A DNA stretch of 64,000 nt from assembly GCF_017347605.1 (NCBI RefSeq), contig NZ_AP024484.1, positions 1,703,501 to 1,767,500 on the forward strand, in the 5' to 3' direction. Within the stretch, counting starts at the first letter, position 1, and every line of letters starts with the position of its first letter. Positions 8,229-17,010 of the stretch are shown piece after piece. The notes below the pieces were generated by a model that worked only from the letters and a program-made list of their open reading frames with translations, was not told the origin of the DNA and ran no database searches. Made by a program: the position numbers and the translations under genes. This stretch comes from Prevotella herbatica (GTDB taxonomy: Bacteria > Bacteroidota > Bacteroidia > Bacteroidales > Bacteroidaceae).

Positions 8229-9032
8229 TTATTCATGTAGATGGACATGTGGAGAACCATAAAATCTTAAATATTTCTCGGTGTTTGATTTGATGTATTC
8301 AACACTGTGATGTCCTTCAAAAATATGATTCTGAGATTCTATTCCCTTTTCTTTTAGGATTTTGTTTAGAATGGAACAGCCTTGATAAAATCCGCCTTCA
8401 TCTTGATTTCCTGCATCAAGATACACATTGAAGTCTGTGCATTCCATTTCGCGCGCAATTTTTATCGGGTCGTATTTCTCCCAATCTCCGTAGTTCTGGA
8501 AATAAGCTTTATCCTCCTCTTCAAGCTGTAGCTCAATTGCGGGCATGTGCCCACCGACAGTTGAAAACATATCGGGATGGCGAAAGACTTGATGCAGGGC
8601 AGTATATCCACCAGCCGAAACACCTCCTATATATCTGCCATTTCGGTTCTGAATCGTTTTAAATTGTTTGTCTATTTCTGGTACAACTTCCTTTATCAAA
8701 TAGTCTTCATACAGTCCGAGATTTATGATCCTTCCGAATGGATCTTTAACTTCTTTGTAATCAGGAGATGAATTAACCCCTCTGCTGTTATCTATATTTG
8801 GGCAGACAATGATCATTGGAGCAATTTCTTTAGCTTCAATCAATTTGTCCGCTACAATATGCATATCTATACCAGTTAAAATATTTTCATCACCGCTCCT
8901 GCCATGCAGAAAATATAATGTGGAAAAACTCTCGCCTTCATCATAGCCGCAAGGCAGGTATACCAGAGAGTTCATCTCCTTGTTTAAGCTCTTGCTTTGA
9001 ATGACTACTTTCTCTATTCTTGATTTATCCAT
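8229..9032 (-). CDS. Cytoplasmic esterase D / feruloyl-esterase-like alpha/beta hydrolase
   Basis: The product is a 267-residue member of the putative esterase family (PF00756 type). An upstream in-frame start would add ten residues (MLLRIITRRK). MDKSRIEKVV is the better fit to the family N-terminus. Visible motifs are YFLHGRSGDE (oxyanion region) and the nucleophile elbow GGVSAGG, with Ser139 in this numbering. The candidate acid is in VYLDAGNQDEGG and the His is in EGHHSVEY. There is no signal peptide, so it acts in the cytoplasm, unlike most secreted feruloyl esterases. It lies 70 nt after the nitrilase-family gene on the same strand and is probably co-transcribed. The substrate is not identifiable. 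Confidence 0.82.
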   Translation of the reverse strand: MDKSRIEKVVIQSKSLNKEMNSLVYLPCGYDEGESFSTLYFLHGRSGDENILTGIDMHIVADKLIEAKEIAPMIIVCPNIDNSRGVNSSPDYKEVKDPFGRIINLGLYEDYLIKEVVPEIDKQFKTIQNRNGRYIGGVSAGGYTALHQVFRHPDMFSTVGGHMPAIELQLEEEDKAYFQNYGDWEKYDPIKIAREMECTDFNVYLDAGNQDEGGFYQGCSILNKILKEKGIESQNHIFEGHHSVEYIKSNTEKYLRFYGSPHVHLHE

Positions 9033-9102
9033 TTTTCTTCTCGTTATTATCCTTAGCAGCAATGAGTCGCTTGCATGCCGTTGCCCTCCATCGCATTTGA
9101 TG

Positions 9103-9840
9103 TTAATGGATTGTTGCTGTGCTTGTTATAATTTCTTTTGACTTTGTGTCGTATATGATGAAGCCTTCATCTTTGTCTCCCAGCTGCCCGATTAGTTCTC
9201 CATCCTTATTCCAAATAGCTGATTTCCCTGCGCATTCATATCCTCCGGATGTCCCTACATAGTTTGCCATTAATGTTATCAATTGATTGTCTCTGGCTAT
9301 ACCAGACAATTTTTTTTGCTCATCATCAATTCCGTTGATAGAACATAAAACACTTGCCATGTAAATTGTCGCATTATTCCGTTTGGCAAACTCGCAATGT
9401 GCTTTGTTTTTTGTTTCATAGCAAATGGCAGGGGATACCACTTCTGTTTTAAATTTTAAAACAAGGGAATTCTTGCCAGCCTTAAAAGTTGATTCTTCTG
9501 GGGGATATAAATATTGTTTTGAGTAAGTGATACGCTCCTTATGTGGTTGAAAAATAATCATGCTTACCAACACGTCTCTCTCGTTTTTCGTTGGTAATCC
9601 AACTCCGATCGTGATATTGTTTTCATCGCTTAGACTCTGGATGACATCTAATCTCGTGTCATCTTGATTGGTTGCAAGACTTTCTGCTAAGTCCGGTTCA
9701 TAACCGGTAAGCGACAGCTCAGGAAAAAACGCTATGTCAGCTTGATGCCTAATAACCTCTTTGATCCACTTTAAGTGGTTTTTAAGATTCTTCTCTATAT
9801 TGCCTTTTATGGCTTCGAACTGGATAGTCGCTATTCTCAT
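9103..9840 (-). CDS. Carbon-nitrogen hydrolase (nitrilase superfamily amidase)
   Basis: The 245-residue product has the complete Glu-Lys-Cys triad of the nitrilase superfamily: Glu41 in FFPELSLTGYEP, Lys108 in YSKQYLYPPEE and Cys140 in SPAICYE. The length is usual for the small cytoplasmic amidases of this superfamily (omega-amidase or N-carbamoyl type), which hydrolyse amide C-N bonds. No signal peptide is present. It sits upstream of the esterase gene, probably in one transcript. The specific substrate cannot be told from sequence. Confidence 0.85.
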   Translation of the reverse strand: MRIATIQFEAIKGNIEKNLKNHLKWIKEVIRHQADIAFFPELSLTGYEPDLAESLATNQDDTRLDVIQSLSDENNITIGVGLPTKNERDVLVSMIIFQPHKERITYSKQYLYPPEESTFKAGKNSLVLKFKTEVVSPAICYETKNKAHCEFAKRNNATIYMASVLCSINGIDDEQKKLSGIARDNQLITLMANYVGTSGGYECAGKSAIWNKDGELIGQLGDKDEGFIIYDTKSKEIITSTATIH

Positions 9841-9870
9841 TGCTATAATATTTAAATTTTAACTCAGCAG

Positions 9871-9878
9871 CAAAGATA
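9871..9878 (-). promoter_or_regulatory. Candidate -7 box for the amidase-esterase unit
   Basis: TATCTTTG on the minus strand lies 30 nt before the amidase start and matches TAnnTTTG. A -33 TTTG at normal spacing is not seen. Confidence 0.4.
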
Positions 9879-10065
9879 ATAAATGTTTTGCTGGAATAAG
9901 GATTATGACAATAAATTTTTTACTTAAAAGCGAGAAGCTCAATTATAATAAAGGTTTGATTTATAATTAATTCCGCACATGATTTGACTAAACTATATTA
10001 TTGCCCAAACTAAGTTATAATGAAGCCTATCTGTTTTATCCGTGTTCGTATTTCTTGTTCAAACA

Positions 10066-10097
10066 TTTGCAATTTTATGTATTTTTTATTACCTTTG
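10066..10097 (+). promoter_or_regulatory. Consensus promoter for the VapE-like gene
   Basis: TTTG (10066-10069), a 20-nt spacer and TACCTTTG (10090-10097) match the Bacteroidota consensus at both elements. The implied 5' leader is about 200 nt, unusually long for this window. Confidence 0.75.
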
Positions 10098-10300
10098 CAT
10101 GAACTAACCGGTCATGGGAAACGAGAATTCTAAAAATGTTAGGAAAATACCTACACTACCTACATTCGAAGTCTAAATCGCTACTAATCAATACGCTAGC
10201 CCATGTATAAGAACTGCTTTTCCTACATGTTTTATACATCAATCCTACATGATCCTTAACCGATTTCTATGATAAAATAAAAAAATAATAAATTAGCGAA

Positions 10301-12385
10301 ATGAAAACATCAATTGCCCGTAAAGAAAAGGGCGAAATATTCTTTACAAGAATAGAACTTACAACCATCTACGAAAACATTATCTCTGGCAAATATGCCG
10401 AAGAAGTAAACAAAGTAAGAGAGGAATTTCCTCTAACACTCCTTCACAATGGACCGAAATTCAACGAACTTGATTCTGTGAAAAAAGCAAGACGCGTCTG
10501 TTTTGTTGCCGAATGGAAAAAGACCGAAGGAAAAACAGTCATCGATAATTTCAACGGACTTATCCTTCTTGAAATTAACCGCCTTGAAAACGATGATCAA
10601 GCTAAGAAAATCCGTGACCAGGCTGCACTGATCCCTTACACGCTTATGACATTCATTGGAATTACAGGATGCTCAGTGAAAATCGTGTGTCGGGCTACGC
10701 TTCCCGACGGAAAACTGCCAGATGAAAACAGACAGACTTTCATAAACGAAGCTTATCGCAAACTGCATTATATCTACAGTACCCAACTTCAGATGTCGAT
10801 TGACAACATTCAGCCAACGCTAGAAACATCCTGCTGTGTGTCTGTTGACTTTGATGCGATTATTCATGAAGATGCAATACCTCTATCTATAAAGGATAAC
10901 GAAAAAACGCCGAGTCTCAAACCGCTGGTAATGCCCCAAAAGGCTGACGAACTGCCTATCTTTATGGGAAGAACAAAGTCGCAGACCAATCAGATGCTAT
11001 TTCATTACTGTTTTATGGATGCACTTAACAAGACTCGTCTTGACGAAGATGAATATAAGGTTCACAATTTTCTGAATACACTTGCCCAATACTGTCACGA
11101 ATCAGGGCTCCCGATGGGAATGTGTATCAAACTCATAAAGTATAACTCTGAATTTGGAAGCGATGAGCTACTTGTAGAAAACATTTTTGTGGAAGCATAT
11201 CATAAGGAAATGGAAAAGTACTACCCTGAAAAACATCTTTCCAATGTACAGCTTATGGCTTTCAAACAGGAAGCATTTATGAATACATTCTATGAATTCC
11301 GCAAGAATGTTATTTCTGGGAAAAACGAATTCAGATATAAAAACGGTTACGACTATTCTTTCCGACCAATGGAAAAAGAGGATCGCTACACCATGACACT
11401 GAAAGCATTGAAAATGGGACTTGAATCATGGGACAAAGACTTGGACCGTTACCTTGATTCAACGCTTATCCCTGCTTATGATCCGATAAACGACTATCTT
11501 GATAACCTCCCGAAATGGGATGGCAAAGACCGTGTGAGTGAGTTCGCAAGAAGAGTGCCGACGGGCAATGTCGACTTTGTACACAACTTTCATGTATGGA
11601 TGCTCTCAATGGTGGCGCATTGGATGGGACGTACCCAGAAACAGGCAAATGCCATCGTTCCGCTATTTATTGGCAAACAGGGATGTGGAAAAAGTTCATT
11701 CTGCGCTATCATCTTGCCTCCTGAACTTCAAGAATTCTACAACGACCGTATCAGTTTCAAAAATGATACGTCAATGTTCATGGGATTGACCAATACCGCA
11801 TTGATCAATATCGACGAGTTTGATTCTGTCAGTTCTGGTAAACAACCACTGTTGAAGTACCTTATTTCTACTCCTACGGTAAGGATGAGAATGCCTTATC
11901 AGGCTAGTTTCTCTAACCGCCGACGCTATGCCAGTTTTGTAGCAACGACAAATACTGTTAAACCACTAAAGGATCTAACTGGTAGCCGTCGTTATCTGTG
12001 TATTGAGATAGATGGTAATATTGACTTCACAAGTGAAGTGGAATACGATCAGCTTTATGCACAACTTGTTGCCGAGATAGCTTCTGGTGAAAGATATTTC
12101 TTCAACGACGAGGAAACCATGAAGATTATGCTGGATAACAAACAGTTTATCGAAATATCAGATATCGAACCAATAATCGACAGTCTGTTCCGTGTACCAA
12201 AGCCTTACGAAACACCGCAGGAATTGACATTGCCAGAGATGGTTGATATCATCAGGAAGTACTATAAGTTGATAACCTACGACCGTAAGGCACTAATAAG
12301 TCTTGGACGATTGTTGACTAACCGTGGATTTGAGTCAAAAAGACTAGCTGTAGGCATGAAATACAAGGTTATAGTTACTGTATAA
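10301..12385 (+). CDS. VapE/VirE-family primase-helicase-like ATPase (BT4734-like N-terminal domain)
   Basis: The 694-residue product is in the VirE_N / VapE / DUF3874 family found widely in Bacteroidota genomes and mobile elements. The N-terminal part (about 1-230) resembles a primase-like or BT4734-like domain. The central ATPase has Walker A GKQGCGKS at about 458-465 and Walker B LINIDEFDS around residues 501-509. An arginine-rich segment (SNRRRYASFVATTN) follows, typical of VapE-type SF3-like helicases. The C-terminus (about 610-694) reads as a DUF3874-type winged helix. Relatives act in replication of phages and satellites, but the chromosomal Bacteroidota version is of unknown role. An HU gene follows, a common pairing. 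Confidence 0.82.
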   Translation: MKTSIARKEKGEIFFTRIELTTIYENIISGKYAEEVNKVREEFPLTLLHNGPKFNELDSVKKARRVCFVAEWKKTEGKTVIDNFNGLILLEINRLENDDQAKKIRDQAALIPYTLMTFIGITGCSVKIVCRATLPDGKLPDENRQTFINEAYRKLHYIYSTQLQMSIDNIQPTLETSCCVSVDFDAIIHEDAIPLSIKDNEKTPSLKPLVMPQKADELPIFMGRTKSQTNQMLFHYCFMDALNKTRLDEDEYKVHNFLNTLAQYCHESGLPMGMCIKLIKYNSEFGSDELLVENIFVEAYHKEMEKYYPEKHLSNVQLMAFKQEAFMNTFYEFRKNVISGKNEFRYKNGYDYSFRPMEKEDRYTMTLKALKMGLESWDKDLDRYLDSTLIPAYDPINDYLDNLPKWDGKDRVSEFARRVPTGNVDFVHNFHVWMLSMVAHWMGRTQKQANAIVPLFIGKQGCGKSSFCAIILPPELQEFYNDRISFKNDTSMFMGLTNTALINIDEFDSVSSGKQPLLKYLISTPTVRMRMPYQASFSNRRRYASFVATTNTVKPLKDLTGSRRYLCIEIDGNIDFTSEVEYDQLYAQLVAEIASGERYFFNDEETMKIMLDNKQFIEISDIEPIIDSLFRVPKPYETPQELTLPEMVDIIRKYYKLITYDRKALISLGRLLTNRGFESKRLAVGMKYKVIVTV

Positions 12386-12392
12386 TCAAGAA

Positions 12393-12427
12393 GCGCAGCG
12401 AGAATAAAATCACCTTTTTCGTTGCGC
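12393..12427 (+). terminator. Possible terminator after the VapE-like gene
   Basis: GCGCAGCGA (12393-12401) pairs with TCGTTGCGC (12419-12427) with one G:T-type mismatch. It lies 8 nt after the stop codon. There is no strong T tract. Confidence 0.35.
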
Positions 12428-12431
12428 CTTT

Positions 12432-12454
12432 GAGTGATTAGACCCTAATCACTC
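12432..12454. repeat. 23-bp palindrome, copy 1
   Basis: GAGTGATTAG, a 3-nt centre ACC, then CTAATCACTC: a perfect inverted repeat with 10-bp arms. An identical copy lies 44 bp downstream. It could be an operator or a pair of transcript hairpins. No T tract follows. Confidence 0.75.
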
Positions 12455-12475
12455 AGAAAAGTATGTAGGACAATC

Positions 12476-12498
12476 GAGTGATTAGACCCTAATCACTC
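12476..12498. repeat. 23-bp palindrome, copy 2
   Basis: Identical to the palindrome at 12432-12454, in the same orientation, centre to centre 44 bp. A single arm (CTAATCACTC) recurs at 17001-17010 beside the second HU copy. That suggests it belongs to the duplicated unit. Confidence 0.75.
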
Positions 12499-12611
12499 CG
12501 TTTAGTGTATAACAACGGATTCATATACACTAGCTAACGTGTTGTATAACAATGCGTTTCGTAGAAACATGTAGGAAACGACCTTTAAAAACAAAATAAA
12601 AAAATATTTTT

Positions 12612-12998
12612 ATGGCAATACAATGCACATTGGAGAAATCCAGAACAGAAGAAAAATACTTCGCAAGAACAAGAAAGACAGGGAAAGTCGGCATGAATGA
12701 AATCGCCGAGGAGATACAAAGGAACTGTTCAGCCAAATGTAGCGACGTGACTTTGGTCCTCACAGAGTTGATGGATGTAATTCGTGACCATCTTCTTAAT
12801 GGCGAGGAAGTAACGATAGATGGTCTCGGTAGCTTTCATGTAGGAGTAACAAGTGACTCTGTGGTGAATCCTGCCGACTTCAAACATTCTAACATTCATG
12901 GTGTACACCTTAAGTTTCGTGAGGATGCCAAGCGAGATGCTATGACATGGAAACTCACTCGCAGTTTAACCGACGATGCCATTATCGAAATTCGATAG
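12612..12998 (+). CDS. HU-family (HU-HIG / viral histone-like) DNA-binding protein, copy 1
   Basis: The 128-residue product has the Bacteroidota HU-like fold: N-terminal helices (residues about 25-60) and the beta-arm region containing DGLGSFHVGV at about 75-85. It should bind DNA as a dimer and shape or compact it. A second copy at 17105-17491 differs at only five residues (Thr/Ser, Met/Thr, Asn/Lys, Arg/His, Val/Ala), and the similarity continues downstream through a terminator into a cupin gene. The gene follows the VapE-like gene, an association frequent in this phylum. It ends at a strong bidirectional hairpin. Confidence 0.88.
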   Translation: MAIQCTLEKSRTEEKYFARTRKTGKVGMNEIAEEIQRNCSAKCSDVTLVLTELMDVIRDHLLNGEEVTIDGLGSFHVGVTSDSVVNPADFKHSNIHGVHLKFREDAKRDAMTWKLTRSLTDDAIIEIR

Positions 12999-13033
12999 TA
13001 TTATTCGTCAACAAGCCTATATTTATAGCTAAA

Positions 13034-13070
13034 GAAAATAGCCATTCATCATTGATAAATGGCTATTTTC
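13034..13070. terminator. Bidirectional terminator between HU copy 1 and cupin gene
   Basis: A long stem (GAAAATAGCCATT 13034-13046 with AATGGCTATTTTC 13058-13070) continues inward with one mismatch. It sits between convergent genes with A and T flanks on both sides. It is duplicated at 17528-17562. Confidence 0.8.
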
Positions 13071-13115
13071 ATGATAATCTATTTGTCCTTTGAAATATCG
13101 GTAGTGGTGTCCGCT

Positions 13116-13451
13116 CTAAACAGCACATCCCACCGTTATCATTTTACAGTCAGTTACCGCCTTAATGCCGTGCTTTGTTCCTGAATGAATCATAACATAA
13201 CTACCCGCATCAACTGTCATCGCCTTATCATCAATCATAAATTCAAGAGAAACTTCTTCAATGATGAAATGTTCTTCCATCGTTTCATGTTCATGCACTT
13301 CCACGTGTTCCCCTGCCTTCAAACGAGACACGGCAATCTGAGCAATGTTACTAGAAGTTTCATCATTTGTGCACAGCACTTTCTTTATTCTAGCACCGTG
13401 TGATGTAGCAACTTGATTTATTGTATTTATGTTTTTTAGTGTAAATCCCAT
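13116..13451 (-). CDS. Small single-domain cupin protein
   Basis: The 111-residue product starts at MGFTLKNINTIN. A longer in-frame start adds 14 residues, but the duplicate copy preserves this ATG. The cupin_2 barrel is at about residues 40-105. A first motif has several His (EHVEVHEHETMEEHF) and a second reads SGTKHGI, consistent with metal binding. Such small cupins bind a metal and a small ligand. The specific role is unknown. It is convergent with HU copy 1. The second copy of this gene at 17609-17734 has lost the cupin core by deletion. Confidence 0.8.
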   Translation of the reverse strand: MGFTLKNINTINQVATSHGARIKKVLCTNDETSSNIAQIAVSRLKAGEHVEVHEHETMEEHFIIEEVSLEFMIDDKAMTVDAGSYVMIHSGTKHGIKAVTDCKMITVGCAV

Positions 13452-13506
13452 TATTGTAATTGTTGTTGCTAACCAAGAATGACTTACAAACAAATTTCGC
13501 TATGCA

Positions 13507-13760
13507 GACCGAATACAGAAATTTTCATTATGGCAGATGACTTTTGTAAGTTTTTTTATGGTATGATGTTAAAATATGTATTAAGAAGTTATAAGGAACG
13601 GATTTATTATCGTAATATCGATCATGTCTAAAGCCGAAGTTATGCTTATCATGATTCTTTTTCATGATTCGGTTATCGCTGCCTAAAGCATTTCTATTTG
13701 GAAAAAGTATGTAAACACCTTCGTCATCTCTTTCCCCAAGTAGTATCCAATAACCGTTTA
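13507..13760 (+). pseudogene. IS982-family transposase remnant (N-terminal part)
   Basis: Translating in pieces gives EIFIMADDFCKFF, then KYVLRSYKERIYYR, then SKAEVMLIMILFHDS, then LKHFYLEKVCKHLRHLFP. These match the N-terminal region of IS982-type DDE transposases of Bacteroidota. Frame changes and stops interrupt the reading and no catalytic domain follows, so it is dead. A second fragment of the same region lies at 21310-21450. The family call is from memory of the motif order. Confidence 0.65.
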
Positions 13761-14229
13761 GTATCTTTCTAAATCATGTGATGGAACGAAAAGGAAATAG
13801 GAATAAATAAAAATACAGGAAAGTTTTCGCTAAGCTATGAGCAGAGGAACATTACACGAACGGACCACGAACAATAAACATAACTGTTTTATATTAACTA
13901 ATGTGTAGAATATCAATATGTTGAGTTGTATTTAGCAACAATAAAGTATCTATATTTCACCCCCCTAAATTGACGAAGAACCAAACAAGTTGACTTTTGT
14001 TGCTAAAGTCTACTTTTTAGCTCTTCATCGACCAGGTCTATCAGTTTGTTTAATGCCATATTCCAGTCTTTTTGAACTACAATTCTTTTTCCTTTAGATG
14101 AAGCATTTGCAACAGCCGCTTTACCTCCTTTTCAGAATTACTTTCGTCCATCTTCACATGTTTTATTGGTTTAGCTGCAAAGATATATTATTTTCGGTAA
14201 AATGAATAACGAGTCGGGTGAAATTATTG
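13761..14229. other. Decayed intergenic stretch
   Basis: Apart from the small frameshifted ORF at 14003-14151, this stretch between the IS982 remnant and the MFS gene has no intact gene. It looks like decayed accessory DNA. No RNA gene is visible. Confidence 0.4.
14003..14151 (-). pseudogene. Small frameshifted ORF of unknown family
   Basis: An ATG at 14151 opens MDESNSEK. A one-base shift near 14131 then continues as KGGKAAVANASSKGKR and QKDWNMALNKLIDLVDEEL to a stop at 14003. A -7-like box (TATCTTTG, 14185-14178 on the minus strand) stands 26 nt upstream. The sequence looks protein-coding across the shift, about 49 residues in total. I do not recognise the family. Confidence 0.35.
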
Positions 14230-15414
14230 CTAACTGTTTCTTTTGTATGAAATGATTATCATTGCTAATAGACAACTTATACTCCCCAATAATAAGTAAT
14301 TTACTTGATAACTCAACCATCCAGCTATTAATCCTCCCAAAGGGCCGGTTATACCTAAAGCAAGATCTAAAAATGCAGCATAAAGGCCTAAGGCAGTTCC
14401 TCTTATTTGAGGTTCAGTTCTATTAACTACCAATACTCCTAGTCCTGGGTAAATAAGTGAAAAGCCGATTCCGGTTATACCACAACCTATTATCGCAAAT
14501 GTTCTCGTTGGAGAGAATCCTATTATAGCCTGACCGATTGTTTCAATTATCAATGAGATTAACACTATTATGTACCCTCCGTATTTATCGGGAAGTGAAT
14601 CGAAAAATATACGTACAAGTATATAACATATCCCGAAAACTGCAAATGCCAATGATGCGTTTCCCCAGTTCTTTTCCATAAAATACAGTGTAATAAACGA
14701 AATTATACATCCATATCCGATTGTAGCTAATCCCAAACCTGTTCCTTGTCTTAACATACGTCTTATTATTTTAAGAAATGGCGTTCTTACTTTCGTTTTA
14801 TCTACTTTTAAGGCTGGAAGTTTTATTGTTGATAATAAGCTTATAATAGGCAGTACTGCCATAATAGCCAAAATGAAGGTTATGCTCATATTATAAACTT
14901 TAGTCATCTCTATACTTAACGGTGCTCCCAATGCCATGCCTCCGTACATGGCTATTCCATTCCAACTCATCACCTTCCCCGACCTTTGAGAACCTGCCAA
15001 CCCAATATTCCATGCCACCGCGCTTACTAATATCATACTTTCTGCTATGCCATGGATGATTCTTGCAAGTAACAAAACCATTAGAGCCAACAGAGGTTGT
15101 CGGTAAAGTGCAGCACTTAAACAATAAATAGTTCCTGTAATCATCATTAATATTAAACCTTGGAAGTGGCTACTTTTCACTCCATGTACATCGCATCTTT
15201 TTCCTATGTATGGTCGTGATACAAGAGTTGAAAAAAATTGTACTCCGACAGCAATGCCCACAATAAAGCTACTATATTTTAGACCATTACTGACGAACTT
15301 CGGTATTACGCCTATAACCATTCCTATTGTGAGGTAAATTATGAAGACCGATATTATAAGCGGTGATGCTGTTTTGTAAAAATTAGAATTTTGTTTTTTT
15401 TCTATTGTACTCAT
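14230..15414 (-). CDS. Major facilitator superfamily transporter (efflux type)
   Basis: The 394-residue product has 12 predicted hydrophobic segments across its length. It has the MFS loop 2-3 signature region (VSRPYIGKRCDVHG, around residues 66-79) and a second copy in the C-terminal half (FFDSLPDKYGG). The pattern is closest to YfcJ/YhhS-like sugar or drug efflux permeases of the arabinose efflux group. The substrate is unknown. It lies 62 nt downstream of an AraC-family regulator on the same strand and has its own -7 box, so the regulator probably controls it (inference). Confidence 0.85.
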   Translation of the reverse strand: MSTIEKKQNSNFYKTASPLIISVFIIYLTIGMVIGVIPKFVSNGLKYSSFIVGIAVGVQFFSTLVSRPYIGKRCDVHGVKSSHFQGLILMMITGTIYCLSAALYRQPLLALMVLLLARIIHGIAESMILVSAVAWNIGLAGSQRSGKVMSWNGIAMYGGMALGAPLSIEMTKVYNMSITFILAIMAVLPIISLLSTIKLPALKVDKTKVRTPFLKIIRRMLRQGTGLGLATIGYGCIISFITLYFMEKNWGNASLAFAVFGICYILVRIFFDSLPDKYGGYIIVLISLIIETIGQAIIGFSPTRTFAIIGCGITGIGFSLIYPGLGVLVVNRTEPQIRGTALGLYAAFLDLALGITGPLGGLIAGWLSYQVNYLLLGSISCLLAMIIISYKRNS

Positions 15415-15438
15415 AAATTTTGTTTTTTAATTCGAGTA

Positions 15439-15446
15439 CAAAGGTA
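15439..15446 (-). promoter_or_regulatory. Candidate -7 box for the MFS gene
   Basis: TACCTTTG on the minus strand lies 24 nt before the MFS start codon and matches TAnnTTTG. A normally spaced -33 TTTG is absent, which would fit an activator-dependent promoter served by the adjacent AraC-type protein. Confidence 0.45.
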
Positions 15447-15476
15447 TAGATATCGCAAAGAAATAACAATGGAGAA

Positions 15477-16337
15477 TCAGTAGTAAAGATTGGACAAATC
15501 CAAGTAATTTTTTCTAAACTCTAATGGGGTAATACCTACATTGCTTTTGAAAAAACGTGAAAAATAGGCATAATCATCATATCCTACGGAAAAAGCAATT
15601 TCTTTTGAACTCAGTTGCGTGTAATGTAGTAATCGTTTCGCTTCAAGCAGAATTTCCTGTTGTATCCAATAACTTGCAGTATAACCCGTTTGTTGCTTGG
15701 TAATTTGATTTAAATAAGGTACTGAAATATTTAACATATCAGCATAATCATTAGGCTTTTTGAACTTCTCAAAATGCTTACGTACCAAATTCCTGAATTG
15801 AGATAAAAGTTCTGTTTTTCTGTCAATAGCGCCTTGGCATTGTTTTTCGTCTCTTTTTATTTCTAGGACCATAATACCGATAAGACTGTCAGTTAACGAA
15901 CGGATAATATTTTCACCTATATCTGTGGTAGAAATTGAGAGTTGGTCGGCAATTAATGATATTAATTTGAATAAAGAATCGTTGAGAACAGAATTTATTT
16001 GGTTTAGGTTTTGATGGTTTTCAAAAGTACTTCGATATTCATTTTTCAAATAAGACGAATCAATAAATATGAAATAACCTTTAGGCGATGTTTGCCTGAT
16101 ATAATAATGTACCTGCCCTGGACAAATGAAGCAGAAAGTTTTACCGTTCATTTGGTAATCTTTAAAATCTATCATTAATTCGGTGAGTCCTTCTTGTTGA
16201 ACATAAAAGATGAAATGCTCATCACGGTGTGCATATTTTATCCATTCACATGAATTGGTGCTTTGGACTTTTTTTATATGGATATTTAATCCTTTAAATT
16301 TAGACCTATGAATTCTTATTTTCGATTTATTCTCCAT
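15477..16337 (-). CDS. AraC/XylS-family transcriptional regulator
   Basis: The 286-residue product has an N-terminal cupin-like ligand domain (about 20-150, with FYVQQEGLTELMIDF and CFICPGQVHYYIR). The C-terminal AraC double helix-turn-helix is at about 185-280. The second HTH shows the family signature: SSKEIAFSVGYDDYAYFSRF then FKSNVGITPLEFR. It is a cytoplasmic, ligand-responsive DNA-binding regulator. The MFS transporter gene follows 62 nt downstream and is its likely target. The inducer is unknown. Confidence 0.9.
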   Translation of the reverse strand: MENKSKIRIHRSKFKGLNIHIKKVQSTNSCEWIKYAHRDEHFIFYVQQEGLTELMIDFKDYQMNGKTFCFICPGQVHYYIRQTSPKGYFIFIDSSYLKNEYRSTFENHQNLNQINSVLNDSLFKLISLIADQLSISTTDIGENIIRSLTDSLIGIMVLEIKRDEKQCQGAIDRKTELLSQFRNLVRKHFEKFKKPNDYADMLNISVPYLNQITKQQTGYTASYWIQQEILLEAKRLLHYTQLSSKEIAFSVGYDDYAYFSRFFKSNVGITPLEFRKNYLDLSNLYY

Positions 16338-16518
16338 AATTATTTTGCGCTACAATATTGTTTCCATACTAATTATTAAGAATTATACATTAACCCCGCA
16401 GTGTTTTTATTAACAAAAAGTACAAGTGTCTAATAAACAGAAGTTTCCAAACACATGTCCATGTCAGAAAAATCACCTATATTCCTGCTACGAAACAAAA
16501 ATATAGAATAATTCTGGC

Positions 16519-16990
16519 ATGACAAAAGTAGCAATAAAATTTGAGAACATCACTCCTTTCGGAGGAATTTTTCACGTGATGGACGTTTTCACCGTCTAGG
16601 GAATATAATAGATACGACCCTTGGCAAGAGAGAAATAAATGGTAAAACTTATAAATATAGTGCTATCATTTCGACTGTGTTTTGCTATTTGTGCCGTAGC
16701 AATTGTCTGGGAGATATCAACGCTCTACTTCCTCAGTTTTCCCAACGCCCAGATACCGATATTCCCAGCGCTGACACCGTGGGCCGTGGATTGAAAGAAT
16801 TGTATATAAAGGATGAAATTTACAAATGCGGTCAATCTGGAGCTACATGCAAATTCAATATAGCAGAAAAATTTAACGAACTTCTTCTGGAAATGATTAA
16901 GGAACTGGGATTGATAAAAGTTGGGACTGGTATCGACCTTGATTTTGACTATCAGTTCATTTCTGCGTACAAGTATGATTTCAAATGCTC
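16519..16990 (+). pseudogene. IS1380-family transposase remnant
   Basis: ATG at 16519 opens MTKVAIKFENITPFGGIFHV and hits TAG at 16597. The homologous reading resumes in another frame: IDTTLGKREINGKTYKYSAI, then DINALLPQFSQRPDTDIPSA, then AEKFNELLLEMIKELGLI. This is the N-terminal third of an IS1380 (DDE group 1) transposase. It breaks off near 16990 with the catalytic domain missing, so it is not functional. It lies beside the duplicated HU block. Confidence 0.75.
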
Positions 16991-17000
16991 ACACTCGGGC

Positions 17001-17010
17001 CTAATCACTC
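17001..17010. repeat. Single arm of the 23-bp palindrome
   Basis: CTAATCACTC matches one arm of the palindromes at 12432-12498, again upstream of an HU gene. It probably marks the truncated left end of the duplicated unit at the IS1380 remnant. Confidence 0.45.

Larger units (their letters stand above)
9841..10300. other. Divergent intergenic region and long leader of the primase gene
   Basis: This 460-bp region holds the amidase -7 box, a strong plus-strand promoter at 10066-10097 and a leader of about 200 nt before the primase start. The leader contains four CCTACA motifs (10150, 10159, 10222 and 10244). The last two extend to TCCTACATG, and the same motif recurs inverted after the gene. 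Confidence 0.55.
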
